A stretch of 60,208 nt of DNA, from assembly GCA_035720945.1 (NCBI GenBank), contig DASTNK010000126.1:1-60208 (forward strand), given 5' to 3'. Every line of letters starts with the position of its first letter. The stretch's first letter is position 1. The notes under the pieces are model-generated. The model saw only the letters and a program-made list of their open reading frames with translations, was not told the DNA's origin and did not search any database. This DNA is from SCQX01 sp035720945. GTDB lineage: Bacteria > Pseudomonadota > Gammaproteobacteria > Burkholderiales > Burkholderiaceae_B. Made by a program: the position numbers and the translations under genes. Of this stretch, positions 36,333-44,553 are shown one piece after another.

Positions 36333-36444
36333 GAGCTCTTAGCAATTTATTCGCACCTGTCCAGGCAACATCAATATTACCTAAATTTTCTTACATATAC
36401 ATCGCACGATCACTCATGAGGCTTACCGCCAGGGTGAAGATTAC

Positions 36445-36669
36445 GTGTGCCGTGAGTATCGACACGGAAAGCAAGTGGGGGGATTACCCCACTTGGCGAA
36501 TCACTCGATCAATCTGGATACGCACATCCAGGATATCGTCAATGCTTTCAAATATGAAGATCTTACCGATGTGATCCTCTGTGGCCATTCTTATGGAGGA
36601 TTGGTGATCACCGGGGTGGCCGTATGTCAATGTGTGTTCACCGGGCGCTTACGAAATATAACCATTTGA
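36445..36669 (+). pseudogene. Fragment of an alpha/beta hydrolase gene
   Basis: The open stretch encodes HSINLDTHIQDIVNAFKYED and DVILCGHSYGGLVITGVA, the strand-helix and nucleophile elbow (GHSYGG) of an alpha/beta hydrolase. Nothing N-terminal is preserved in frame, and the frame ends within 17 codons of the elbow, so the lid and the catalytic Asp and His are missing. It is a truncated remnant in the AT-rich patch next to the channel gene. Confidence 0.65.
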
Positions 36670-36730
36670 TTTTTAAGCATTTCGCAAGTCATTTGATTCA
36701 ATGCTTGTCAGTCGAACACCGAAGGTTCAC

Positions 36731-37258
36731 TTAACTCACCTCCCACCACGGAGCCAGCACAGCACGTGCCAGCGTGTGTGGGCGAATGTTAAACATCAAG
36801 AAAGCAGGCGTCGACTCGCGATCAATGCCGATCTGCGCGACATCTAGAGCATGAATAGCTGTGTAATAAGTATGCTTGCCGTGCCCGGCCGGAGGCGCGG
36901 CCCCCAAATAGCGCTTGAGGTTGGCATCGTTCGCTAACTGCCATGCACCTGGCGGCAGGCCGCTGCTACGCTCATCGCCCGCGCCCGACGCGAGTTGGGT
37001 AATGCTCACAGGTATATCGGCAACGGCCCAGTGCCAAAAACCACTGGCGGTCGGCGCATCGGGATCGTATACCGTGACCGCAAAACTCTTGGTGCCGGGC
37101 GGAAAACCAAGCCAAGAGAGCTGCGGAGACGTATCGGTCCCACCCGCTCCAAAAATGCCGCTAACCTGCGCCGATTTCAACCGAACGCCATCGGCGATAT
37201 CAGTACTCGTTAGCGTGAATGATGGAACCTTTGCAATGCTGTCGTATGGATTTGCCAT
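36731..37258 (-). CDS. YbhB/YbcL-family (PEBP) protein
   Basis: The 175-residue protein carries the PEBP motifs SPQLSWLGFPPGTKSFAVTV, YDPDAPTASGFWHWAV and HTYYTAIHALDV. The start at 37258 gives an 8-base spacing to GGA; an ATG two codons earlier is too close to it. It lies 33 bp downstream of the zinc alcohol dehydrogenase and is the last gene of a minus-strand cluster with the GMC dehydrogenase. Its role there is unknown. It differs clearly from the PEBP protein at 5498. Confidence 0.88.
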   Translation of the reverse strand: MANPYDSIAKVPSFTLTSTDIADGVRLKSAQVSGIFGAGGTDTSPQLSWLGFPPGTKSFAVTVYDPDAPTASGFWHWAVADIPVSITQLASGAGDERSSGLPPGAWQLANDANLKRYLGAAPPAGHGKHTYYTAIHALDVAQIGIDRESTPAFLMFNIRPHTLARAVLAPWWEVS

Positions 37259-37291
37259 GATCATGTTCCTTTTCTGGCGCCACGTTTTACT

Positions 37292-38320
37292 TCACGGGAC
37301 GAGAATCCCGCGGCCAACCATTCTTCCTTGGTCTAGGTCGTTCAGAGCATCGCAGGCAGCCTCCAACGGATAAACGTTGGTATGCAGTTTCACCCTCCCC
37401 CTGGCGGTAAGAGTCATAAGCTCGACCAAATCGTTGTATGTACCTACCAGATTACCGACCACACTGATTTCTCGCGAAATGAAATCGATCGTAGGAAGTT
37501 TGATCATGCCGCCATAGCCGATGACATAATACGAACCGCTATTGCGCAGGATTTTGGGGGCGAGCGCCTCGGTGCCATGCTCCGCAACGTAGTCGAACAC
37601 CACATGTGCACCGCCGTCCGTGATATCCAACACCTGTTTGGTTACGGCATCGTCGTCGATCGAGACAACTGTGTGATCGGCACCCAGTTCGCGGGCAAGC
37701 TCTAGAGCCGCCTCGGAACGGTCTATTACAGTAATTTCGGCGGCAGTGATGGCTTTCAACGCCTGTATGCCGATATGACCGAGGCCGCCAGCGCCGATCA
37801 CGACAGCATGGCTTCCCGGCCAGAGAAGATTCTTCGCTTTTCGTACCGCATGGTAGGCGGTAATGCCGGCGTCGGCCAGTGCGGCGATATCTCGGGGTTG
37901 CAGACTGGAATCAAGCTTGACAACTGCCCGGGCATTGGTGCTCATATACTCTGCCATTCCTCCATCGACATTGAGCCCCGGAAAATCGGAGTGTAAACAG
38001 TGCGAATCATCTCCGACACGACACGCTGGGCATAAGCCACAACTCGCCAACGGATGCATGATGACAGTGTCACCTACGGCGACATTGCTGACAGCACTAC
38101 CCACCGCAGAAACCCAGCCGGCATTTTCATGCCCAAGGATATAGGGCAAGCGCGGATGCTGGATGGCCTCCCACTGCCCCTCGATAATGTGGAGATCGGT
38201 TCGGCACAAACCTGCTGCTCCCACCTTGACGATGACATCCCACGGCCCCTTGACGGTGGGCTCATCGACGTCGTCAATCGAGGGTTGTTCTTTATACCGA
38301 TGCAGGCGTACTGCTTTCAT
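37292..38320 (-). CDS. Zinc-dependent alcohol dehydrogenase (MDR family)
   Basis: The 342-residue cytoplasmic enzyme has catalytic zinc ligands C39 (GLCRTDLH) and H64-E65 (GHE). Four structural-zinc cysteines lie at 94, 97, 100 and 108 (CGLCPACRVGDDSHC). The Rossmann motif VIGAGGLGHIG lies near 174-184, with an acidic residue after strand two (ITVIDRSE) favouring NAD. AAGGAG precedes the ATG. It follows the GMC dehydrogenase gene by 93 bp, so the cluster may oxidise alcohols or sugars in both periplasm and cytoplasm. Substrate unknown. Confidence 0.9.
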   Translation of the reverse strand: MKAVRLHRYKEQPSIDDVDEPTVKGPWDVIVKVGAAGLCRTDLHIIEGQWEAIQHPRLPYILGHENAGWVSAVGSAVSNVAVGDTVIMHPLASCGLCPACRVGDDSHCLHSDFPGLNVDGGMAEYMSTNARAVVKLDSSLQPRDIAALADAGITAYHAVRKAKNLLWPGSHAVVIGAGGLGHIGIQALKAITAAEITVIDRSEAALELARELGADHTVVSIDDDAVTKQVLDITDGGAHVVFDYVAEHGTEALAPKILRNSGSYYVIGYGGMIKLPTIDFISREISVVGNLVGTYNDLVELMTLTARGRVKLHTNVYPLEAACDALNDLDQGRMVGRGILVP

Positions 38321-38413
38321 TTCTTCTCCTTAATGGCCTTTTCGCCCGACCCGCCGCCGCTTCGTAGTCAAAGCCGCCTCTACCGTTATCGCGGATCACG
38401 TGCGGCTGTAGTG

Positions 38414-40000
38414 TTACAGCTCTCGCCTGGACATCTGGCCTGCGATGTAATCGGCCTGCCGAATTGCCAAAGTAACGATCGTCAACGTCGGGTTTTCTGC
38501 CGCGCTCGTGGTGTATTGGCTTCCATCGGAAATAAACAGATTTCGAACCTCGTGTGCCTGCCCGTGCGCGTTACAGACGCCATCGTCCGCCTTGGCGCTC
38601 ATGCGACAGGTGCCCATGTTATGCGTGGACGGGTAAGGCGGCACCCGATAGACCCGCTTGGCTCCAGCGGCCTGGTAGATTGCCTCACCTCGCTTGTATG
38701 CGTGCTCGCGCATGGCCTTGTCGTTCGCATGATCCGTGTAGCTCACAACGGGAATCGGCAGCCCATGCTGGTCTTTCTCCGTCGCATGAAGCGTGATGCG
38801 ATTGTTGGCCTGCGGCATATCTTCGCCCACGATCCACATGCCAGCCATATGTGTATAGTTATCCATGGCCTCCGCGAATTCCTGCCCCCATGCTCCGGGG
38901 TTGAGAAATGCAGCGGTAAACGGCAGGCCCAGCGCGATCGTTTCGAAGTGATACCCACCAGAGAAACCACGTTTGGAATCGTTCACTTTCTCGTCTTCGA
39001 CAATGCCGGCCATAACGGTGCCCTTGTACATGTCGACGGGTTTCTCAAAGACTCCAAACACGGAGCCGGTGAGATGCGACATGTAATTACGCCCGACTTG
39101 GCCGGAGCCATTTGCCAAGCCTTGCGGGAAGCGTGCTGAATGCGAGTTGAGCAGCAACCTGGGTGATTCGATGGAGTTACCGGCAACGGCGACTACCCGC
39201 GCTTTTTGCCTCTGCTCATGCCCGTCCTTATCGAAGTAGACAACACTCGTCACCCTTCCCTTGTTGTCATGCTCAATGCGGGCGACCATCGCTTCAGCCC
39301 GTAGTTCGACGCGTCCGGTGGCCAAGGCTCGAGGGATTTCCGTGAACAATGTCGACCATTTTGCCTCATAGAGACAGCCCTGGAAACAGAACCCGCGCTG
39401 GTGGCAGAAGGAGCGCCCGTCCGTCGCGATGCTGTTGATAGCCATGCGTCCAGTACTGCATTCCTTGTAGCCCACTTTAGTCGCCCCATCATACATAACC
39501 TTGAAATTGTTATTTCCGGGCAATCCGGGAAGGTTATTCGTGCGGGTGACGCGCATCTTCCACTCGGCCTTTTTGTAGTATGGCTCCATCTCTTCGAGTG
39601 TGATGGGCCAGTCCAGAAGCGTCGTGCCGGGTAAGGCGCCATAGGTAGTGCGGGCTTTGAATTCATGCTTTTGAAATCTAAGCGAAGCACCAGCCCAGTG
39701 CACAGAGGTTCCTCCCACCGTTTTACATATCCAAGCAGGGAGATTCGGGAAGTCCTTCGCAATCCGCCAACCACCCGAAGCGACACGCTTGTCCAGCCAT
39801 GCGAGCTGGTGAAACGAGGGCCATTCATCCGATATGAATTCTGCAGAGGTGTGTAGTTTTCCAGCTTCGAGCAAGACAACGTCTATCCCCTTCTGAGCGA
39901 GTTCATTTGCCAGCGTTCCACCGCCTGCACCTGACCCGATGATCACGACGACGTGATCATCGTCGTGAGAAAATGTTTTCTGATTGTCATACTTGGCCAT
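38414..40000 (-). CDS. GMC-type FAD-dependent dehydrogenase, large subunit
   Basis: The 528-residue flavoprotein has the FAD-binding motif VVIIGSGAGGGTLANELA at about 18-35, a GGTSVHWAGAS segment, and the C-terminal GMC domain with HNMGTCRM and DGSQYTTSAAENPTLTI. It resembles the large subunits of gluconate 2-dehydrogenase or FAD-dependent aldose/alcohol dehydrogenases. No signal peptide is present. The gene 26 bp upstream encodes a small subunit with a Tat signal, so export as a folded complex is likely. The cytochrome c subunit usual in such complexes is not found here. Confidence 0.9.
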   Translation of the reverse strand: MAKYDNQKTFSHDDDHVVVIIGSGAGGGTLANELAQKGIDVVLLEAGKLHTSAEFISDEWPSFHQLAWLDKRVASGGWRIAKDFPNLPAWICKTVGGTSVHWAGASLRFQKHEFKARTTYGALPGTTLLDWPITLEEMEPYYKKAEWKMRVTRTNNLPGLPGNNNFKVMYDGATKVGYKECSTGRMAINSIATDGRSFCHQRGFCFQGCLYEAKWSTLFTEIPRALATGRVELRAEAMVARIEHDNKGRVTSVVYFDKDGHEQRQKARVVAVAGNSIESPRLLLNSHSARFPQGLANGSGQVGRNYMSHLTGSVFGVFEKPVDMYKGTVMAGIVEDEKVNDSKRGFSGGYHFETIALGLPFTAAFLNPGAWGQEFAEAMDNYTHMAGMWIVGEDMPQANNRITLHATEKDQHGLPIPVVSYTDHANDKAMREHAYKRGEAIYQAAGAKRVYRVPPYPSTHNMGTCRMSAKADDGVCNAHGQAHEVRNLFISDGSQYTTSAAENPTLTIVTLAIRQADYIAGQMSRREL

Positions 40001-40026
40001 GATTGTCTCCACTGTGGTTTCTGCGA

Positions 40027-40584
40027 TTAGTTCGGTACGGGGCCACTCGCCGACGCTGGCGGCGACACCAACCATTTCAAGTCGTTGAAACCACGATGTA
40101 GATAGCCCGTCGCGCCCTTGGGTCCGGGGTAACCGAAATGCGCATAAGCCAGTTCGTTACTGTAGAGTGCCACGACAGCCGTGCTTCGTACCTTCTCGAA
40201 AAACGGTGTGCCCGCAAGCGCTTTGACTTCGGCAAACTGCCGGGCGCCGTCCGCACTGAGCCAATTTCCTTTGGCAGTCTTGTCCATATTTGCGACACCG
40301 TCGGCCAGCAGCTTCCGCAGGCTCTGATCTTTAGCCGCATCCTCGTCGAGGTTCTTGACGACCAGCGCATAGACTGCGTCTTCCAACGTCTTGTGCGGAT
40401 ACAGATATCGAGTGAATCGAAGTAGCGTTTTCCCCTGATGCGAGTCCAGAGTGTCGAGCTCCAGCGCCCAGGTCTTAGTGGGAGCAAGCATTGCTACCGC
40501 ACCACTTGTTGCAGCGAGGGTACCAACAATTATCGACCCGGTTTCTTTGAGAAACCTGCGTCTTGAGCTGGAACTATCGACCAT
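40027..40584 (-). CDS. Tat-exported small subunit (gluconate 2-dehydrogenase subunit 3-like)
   Basis: The 185-residue protein starts with a twin-arginine signal peptide (SSSRRRFLKETGS, then a hydrophobic stretch to about residue 40). The mature part contains LLRFTRYLYPHKTLEDAVYA and a C-terminal HFGYPGPKGATGYLHRGFND, matching the small subunit of GMC dehydrogenases. Its role is to stabilise and co-export the flavoprotein subunit encoded directly downstream. AGGAG precedes the ATG. It is the first gene of the small subunit-GMC-ADH-PEBP cluster. Confidence 0.85.
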   Translation of the reverse strand: MVDSSSSRRRFLKETGSIIVGTLAATSGAVAMLAPTKTWALELDTLDSHQGKTLLRFTRYLYPHKTLEDAVYALVVKNLDEDAAKDQSLRKLLADGVANMDKTAKGNWLSADGARQFAEVKALAGTPFFEKVRSTAVVALYSNELAYAHFGYPGPKGATGYLHRGFNDLKWLVSPPASASGPVPN

Positions 40585-40909
40585 AGCCGTCTCCTATTAC
40601 ATAGTGTGGGACATTCTCAGATGTTCTCTGCGCTCGCAGGGAAACGTTGGCCTCGGATTTCTGGCGCGCGAGCATACGTTCTTTTTATAATCTTGCGGGA
40701 GAAACGCGTGGTAGTATCGGCCTACTACGGACTCTCCAGCCTTGATTAGCCAACTCGGAAATGCACATTGAAACCCATGTCGGGCTTGATGGCAGAGGCT
40801 CTTACAGGGTGGTGGGATTCATGTTCTATGTTCTAGTTCCCATCCTCTGCGAACGACGCCCGAGGGCAAGGGGCAACCAGTCAGAGCTGGCTCCTACTCA
40901 TGTGTCGAT
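40585..40909. other. Gene-free region upstream of the GMC dehydrogenase cluster
   Basis: This stretch of 325 bp should contain the promoter of the minus-strand dehydrogenase cluster. No convincing gene, operator palindrome or terminator was recognised. Confidence 0.5.
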
Positions 40910-41191
40910 CTATTCGATGCGTTCGGGCACCAAGCGCTGTCCACGGACAACCTCCACACAAGACACGCGTAGAAATGAGGCGAAGTTACTGGCACATCCG
41001 CTCTGCATATACTCACCGTAAAGCACCGCCAAAAGTAATCCCACGGACATGCCCTGGTCTTCGGCCAACTCTTTCAGAATCACCCAGAACTCTTCTTCCA
41101 GACCCATACTTGTAACGTACCCCTTGATACGTACGGATCGAGTCTCACGTTCAAAAAAATTGGACCCGATTGACTTAGAGATTTGACACAT
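40910..41191 (-). CDS. Ribbon-helix-helix domain protein (RHH_4-like)
   Basis: The 93-residue protein contains RSVRIKGYVTSMGLEEEFW, the beta-strand and first helix of a ribbon-helix-helix fold, then VILKELAEDQGMSVGLLLAV and the C-terminal NFASFLRVSCVEVVRGQ. This pattern matches the RHH_4 (aryl-sulfate sulfotransferase-associated) group of small DNA-binding proteins. It may regulate the dehydrogenase cluster 325 bp downstream on the same strand. The DNA-binding role is inferred from fold only. Confidence 0.7.
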   Translation of the reverse strand: MCQISKSIGSNFFERETRSVRIKGYVTSMGLEEEFWVILKELAEDQGMSVGLLLAVLYGEYMQSGCASNFASFLRVSCVEVVRGQRLVPERIE

Positions 41192-41618
41192 ATGCGAATG
41201 CCTCCACCACTTGGTTCTGGAAACAATACTACTGTGTTTGGGTCGTGAAAACGTTGTCCTTGCTACCGATCAACCTGAGTTTGTTTTTATGAGGGCCCCG
41301 GCGTTCGGTTGTATTCGTAATATACGCTTTTGTCAATCAGGCTCTATTCACCTTTAGCCGACCTTTTTGCCGCATACGATAGCCAGTTCTCCGGTGCCTA
41401 CACCGTGGGCGGACGCATACAGCCCCTGCATCTGGCAAGGACTGAGCGGGTCGATGATCAGCCGCGCCGGGATTGCCGGCACCTGGTCTTCCTAGATGAA
41501 ACGGCGACGACCACCAACACGACGCGACAGTAGGGACGTTCACTGTTAGCGCCGGTGTACTACTGCCCCCCATGTCAGAATCACTTGATGTGATACCCGT
41601 CGGTAGCTCAAAAGTGGA
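41192..41618. other. Degenerate region between the RHH gene and a LysR gene
   Basis: These 427 bp lack an intact gene. The only recognisable piece is a short transposase-like relic at about 41440-41533; the rest is unassigned and AT-richer on its left side. Confidence 0.5.
41440..41533 (+). pseudogene. Probable relic of an IS630-family transposase
   Basis: The frame RRDCRHLVFLDETATTTNTT ends in a stop directly afterwards. LVF(L/I)DET followed by Thr-rich residues is the start of the DDE domain in IS630-type transposases. Neither the second half nor the terminal repeats are found, so this would be a decayed fragment. The match is short, hence moderate confidence. Confidence 0.4.
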
Positions 41619-42551
41619 TCAATTATCGGTCGGCAACAACGGATGAGGTTTGTCGGTCGTAGAGGGTTCGCTCGACAAATCCTTCAAGTAGTCGATGAGC
41701 CATCTTCCCGCTGGCCCGGGTGGCGCTGACGCTCGATAACAGGCGGACATTGTCAACGTGAAGTCTGCTCGCACATCGATGAGCACCAGACTTCCCGCAG
41801 CGACGTCTGAATCCACCATGTGACGCGGCATGCTGCCCCACCCAACGCCGTCCTTGAGAAACGCGTACTTGGTCGAAAGGTCCGCCAGCCGCCAAGTCGA
41901 TGGGGAAAAAACGCCATAGTCCCGGCCAGCCATCAGATCCGACCGGTCGGTGAGGACGAGCTGCACTTGCTTCGCCAACTCGCGTTTTGGGATCCGGCCG
42001 CGAAAACCGGCGAGTGGATGGCTCGGTGCCGCCACCATCACCAAGGGGACCTCGTTCACGGGTTCGCTGACCAGCGATGGGAATTCGACCGGCAACGACG
42101 CCAGGATGCCCAAGCTGCAACGTTCGTCCAACACGGGCTGGTACGCCGCCCCCAACCCTTCCACGAAAAGCCGTAACGGGGTCAATGGGAATCGTTCCGC
42201 GAACGCCTTCGCTGCCGCAGCGATTGTGGTCGCCGGAAAGAACACATCGACGACCACCGACAATTCGGCCTCTAGCCCTCCGGCCATAAGCTTCGCGCGC
42301 GCCTTCATCGCATCGACACCCGAAACGATGTTGCGGGCGTCGGCGAGCAGCAGCAGGCCCTCGGGCGTGAGCTTCGGGAACCGCGCCGTGCGGTCGAACA
42401 GCACGACGTCGAGTTGCGCCTCGAGACCGCCGATCCAGCCGCTTACCGCCGATTGCACACGATAGAGCTTGCGCCCGGCGGCTGAGAAGCTGCCCTCATC
42501 GACTGCGGCGATGAAGGCCCGCAGTTGATCCAGTGAGACGCCGTCCAGCAT
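41619..42551 (-). CDS. LysR-family transcriptional regulator
   Basis: The protein of about 310 residues has an N-terminal winged helix-turn-helix (SLDQLRAFIAAVDEGSFSAA, then VQSAVSGWIGGLEAQLDVVL) and a C-terminal periplasmic-binding-like effector domain. MLDGVSLDQL at 42551 is taken as start; an ATG five codons upstream is equally open. It is divergent from a two-gene oxidoreductase unit across 144 bp, the standard arrangement for a LysR regulator and its target. Confidence 0.9.
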   Translation of the reverse strand: MLDGVSLDQLRAFIAAVDEGSFSAAGRKLYRVQSAVSGWIGGLEAQLDVVLFDRTARFPKLTPEGLLLLADARNIVSGVDAMKARAKLMAGGLEAELSVVVDVFFPATTIAAAAKAFAERFPLTPLRLFVEGLGAAYQPVLDERCSLGILASLPVEFPSLVSEPVNEVPLVMVAAPSHPLAGFRGRIPKRELAKQVQLVLTDRSDLMAGRDYGVFSPSTWRLADLSTKYAFLKDGVGWGSMPRHMVDSDVAAGSLVLIDVRADFTLTMSACYRASAPPGPAGRWLIDYLKDLSSEPSTTDKPHPLLPTDN

Positions 42552-42695
42552 GAGCACCCATCCCAAACATAGATAGTTCGAATCTCATTTTATGGTCTTT
42601 TCAGATCTTACGGGAAGTCTCACTATTGATGCCAGCCTAATCACACATGGCACCGACATGAACCTTTCAGGCCTTGACGCCAGCGGAGAACAATC

Positions 42696-43310
42696 ATGAA
42701 CACGCAATACAGCATCATAGGGTCCGGCCCTGTTGGCAGGACATTGGCAGGTCTTTTCACGAGGGGCGGAATCGATGTGCAGTTGGCCAACTCGCGTGGC
42801 CCAGAATCTCTGGCGGCAATCGCCGCCGAGCTGGGGCGACACGTGGTTCCGGTCACGCTGGAGCGCGCACTCGACGCGGACGTCGTTTTCCTTGCGGTCG
42901 GATTCATGCAGGTCCAGTCCGTGGCGATGAAACGCCCCGACTGGGCCGGCAAGATCGTAGTCGACGTGACCAACGCCTTGCAGCCCGCCGAGGTACGGGA
43001 AACGCAACTGCGTGGCCTCCTGTCGTCCGAGATCAATGCTGGTTTCGTGTCGGGCGCAAAGCTGGTCAAGGCCTTCAATCACCTACCTGTACAGCAGCTT
43101 GGGACGAATCCCTCGCTAAGTGGACAGCGGCAGGTGGTCTTCGTAGCCAGCGACGACGCGGGTGCCAGCACAGCGATCGCGGCGCTTGCCACGCGACTCG
43201 GCTTCGCTCCTGTTGAACTCGGAAGGCTCGATCAGGGCGGTGCGGCCGTGCACGTTCTGGATGGCAAGCGGGGCGGCCTTTTGTTTCAGAACCTGGTGAA
43301 ACTCGGCTAG
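42696..43310 (+). CDS. NAD(P)-binding protein, F420-dependent NADP reductase-like
   Basis: The 204-residue protein starts with a Rossmann motif (YSIIGSGPVGRTLAGLF) followed by the basic NSRG segment that favours NADP, then DVVFLAVGF, VVDVTNAL and VKAFNHL. This is the pattern of the NADPH-dependent F420 reductase-like family, which in F420-lacking bacteria has unknown substrates. It is divergent from a LysR gene and followed after 49 bp by an SDR gene. Confidence 0.82.
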   Translation: MNTQYSIIGSGPVGRTLAGLFTRGGIDVQLANSRGPESLAAIAAELGRHVVPVTLERALDADVVFLAVGFMQVQSVAMKRPDWAGKIVVDVTNALQPAEVRETQLRGLLSSEINAGFVSGAKLVKAFNHLPVQQLGTNPSLSGQRQVVFVASDDAGASTAIAALATRLGFAPVELGRLDQGGAAVHVLDGKRGGLLFQNLVKLG

Positions 43311-43359
43311 GGAAGAGACCCATGAACGAGCAACGAAAACAACAGTAGTGAGGTTTGTC

Positions 43360-44154
43360 ATGATCATTGATCTGAAAGGGCGAAAGGCCATCGTTACAGG
43401 CAGTACCGCTGGCATCGGCCGGGCGGTTGCGGAGGGGCTGGCCCGCGCCGGCGCAGCGGTCGTCATCAATGGCCGCAGTGAGGAGCGAGTCTTCGCCGCG
43501 TTGCGAGAGATGCGCACGCTTTTTCCAGCCGCCGATATCACCGGATTTGCCGCCGATCTGGCAACCGCGGAGGGCGCCGCCACGTTTTCCGCGCGGGCGA
43601 CGGATGCTGACATTTTGGTGAACAACCTGGGCACGGCTCGACCAAAGCCCTTCCTCGAACTCACCGATAGCGACTGGCTGGACATGTTCGAGATCAACGT
43701 GATGAGCGGCATAAGAATGACCCGCCACTATCTGCCGGGAATGGTAAGCCGCGGCTGGGGACGCGTGGTCTTCATCAGCAGCGAGTCCGCGCTTGCCATC
43801 CCGAAAGACATGATCGACTACGGCATGACCAAGACCGCGCAACTTGCAATTTCAAGAGGTGTGGCCGAGTCGGTTGCCGAGACAGGCGTGACCGTCAATG
43901 CGATCATTCCCGGTCCAACGCGCTCCGAAATCCTGTCGAACTGGATGAAAGCGCAAGCCGAATCCGAAGGCATCACGCAAGAGGAAGCCGAGCAGAATTT
44001 CGTGAGGACAATGCGGCCGACCTCGCTTCTGCAACGTTTCACGACAACCGATGAGGTCGCAAACATGGTCGTCTATGTCTGCTCGGAACAGGCTTCCGGC
44101 ACGACTGGCGCCGCGCTGCGCGTCGACGGCGGCGTGCTCAGGCAAATCGCTTGA
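43360..44154 (+). CDS. Short-chain dehydrogenase/reductase
   Basis: The 264-residue SDR has the cofactor motif TGSTAGIGR at 13-21, NNLG at 88-91, catalytic serine at 140-141 (FISSES) and YxxxK as Y154 and K158 (DYGMTK). The C-terminal GTTGAALRVDGG is typical of classical SDRs. The start at 43360 has GAGG upstream; a GTG four codons earlier is less likely. It follows the F420-reductase-like gene in a probable operon controlled by the divergent LysR protein. Substrate unknown. Confidence 0.9.
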   Translation: MIIDLKGRKAIVTGSTAGIGRAVAEGLARAGAAVVINGRSEERVFAALREMRTLFPAADITGFAADLATAEGAATFSARATDADILVNNLGTARPKPFLELTDSDWLDMFEINVMSGIRMTRHYLPGMVSRGWGRVVFISSESALAIPKDMIDYGMTKTAQLAISRGVAESVAETGVTVNAIIPGPTRSEILSNWMKAQAESEGITQEEAEQNFVRTMRPTSLLQRFTTTDEVANMVVYVCSEQASGTTGAALRVDGGVLRQIA

Positions 44155-44378
44155 CAGCAAAGCGCAAGAGGCAGTGACATGGTACGTGGCATCATATTCC
44201 ACACATTCTCACACATATCCATTGACCCACACCTTCAATCGATGGCTGGAACCGTGCTGGAACACGACTGCCGTTATGGGCCACGCAATAGCTGGCACCG
44301 AGACTGAAGAATGGGAAACAATGGGTGAGGAGCTTGGTCTCATGCGGGAGATCTCCATAAAGGGATTGGATGCGTCAC

Positions 44379-44546
44379 TCAGGCTTCTTCGATCGCCGGA
44401 CGCCTTGGCGCGAACAGGCCATGTTCCTCGGGGTGGCGTTCATGCCGGGCGGCCCACATGTAGAACAGGGCGAAAGGCACAAACATGAACAGCCCATAAC
44501 CGACATGGATATTCGCCCCGCTTGAGAACACCAGCGGGTACCCCAT
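44379..44546 (-). CDS. Small membrane protein or C-terminal fragment, unknown
   Basis: A 55-codon frame starts 7 bp after the stop of the solute-binding protein gene. It encodes a hydrophobic segment (VGYGLFMFVPFALFYMW) and a charged C-terminal tail (ARHERHPEEHGLFAPRRP). There is no clear ribosome site, and the segment reads like the last helix and tail of a larger membrane protein. It may be a genuine small protein translated by coupling or a remnant of a deleted permease. No family recognised. Confidence 0.4.
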   Translation of the reverse strand: MGYPLVFSSGANIHVGYGLFMFVPFALFYMWAARHERHPEEHGLFAPRRPAIEEA

Positions 44547-44553
44547 TATGTGA

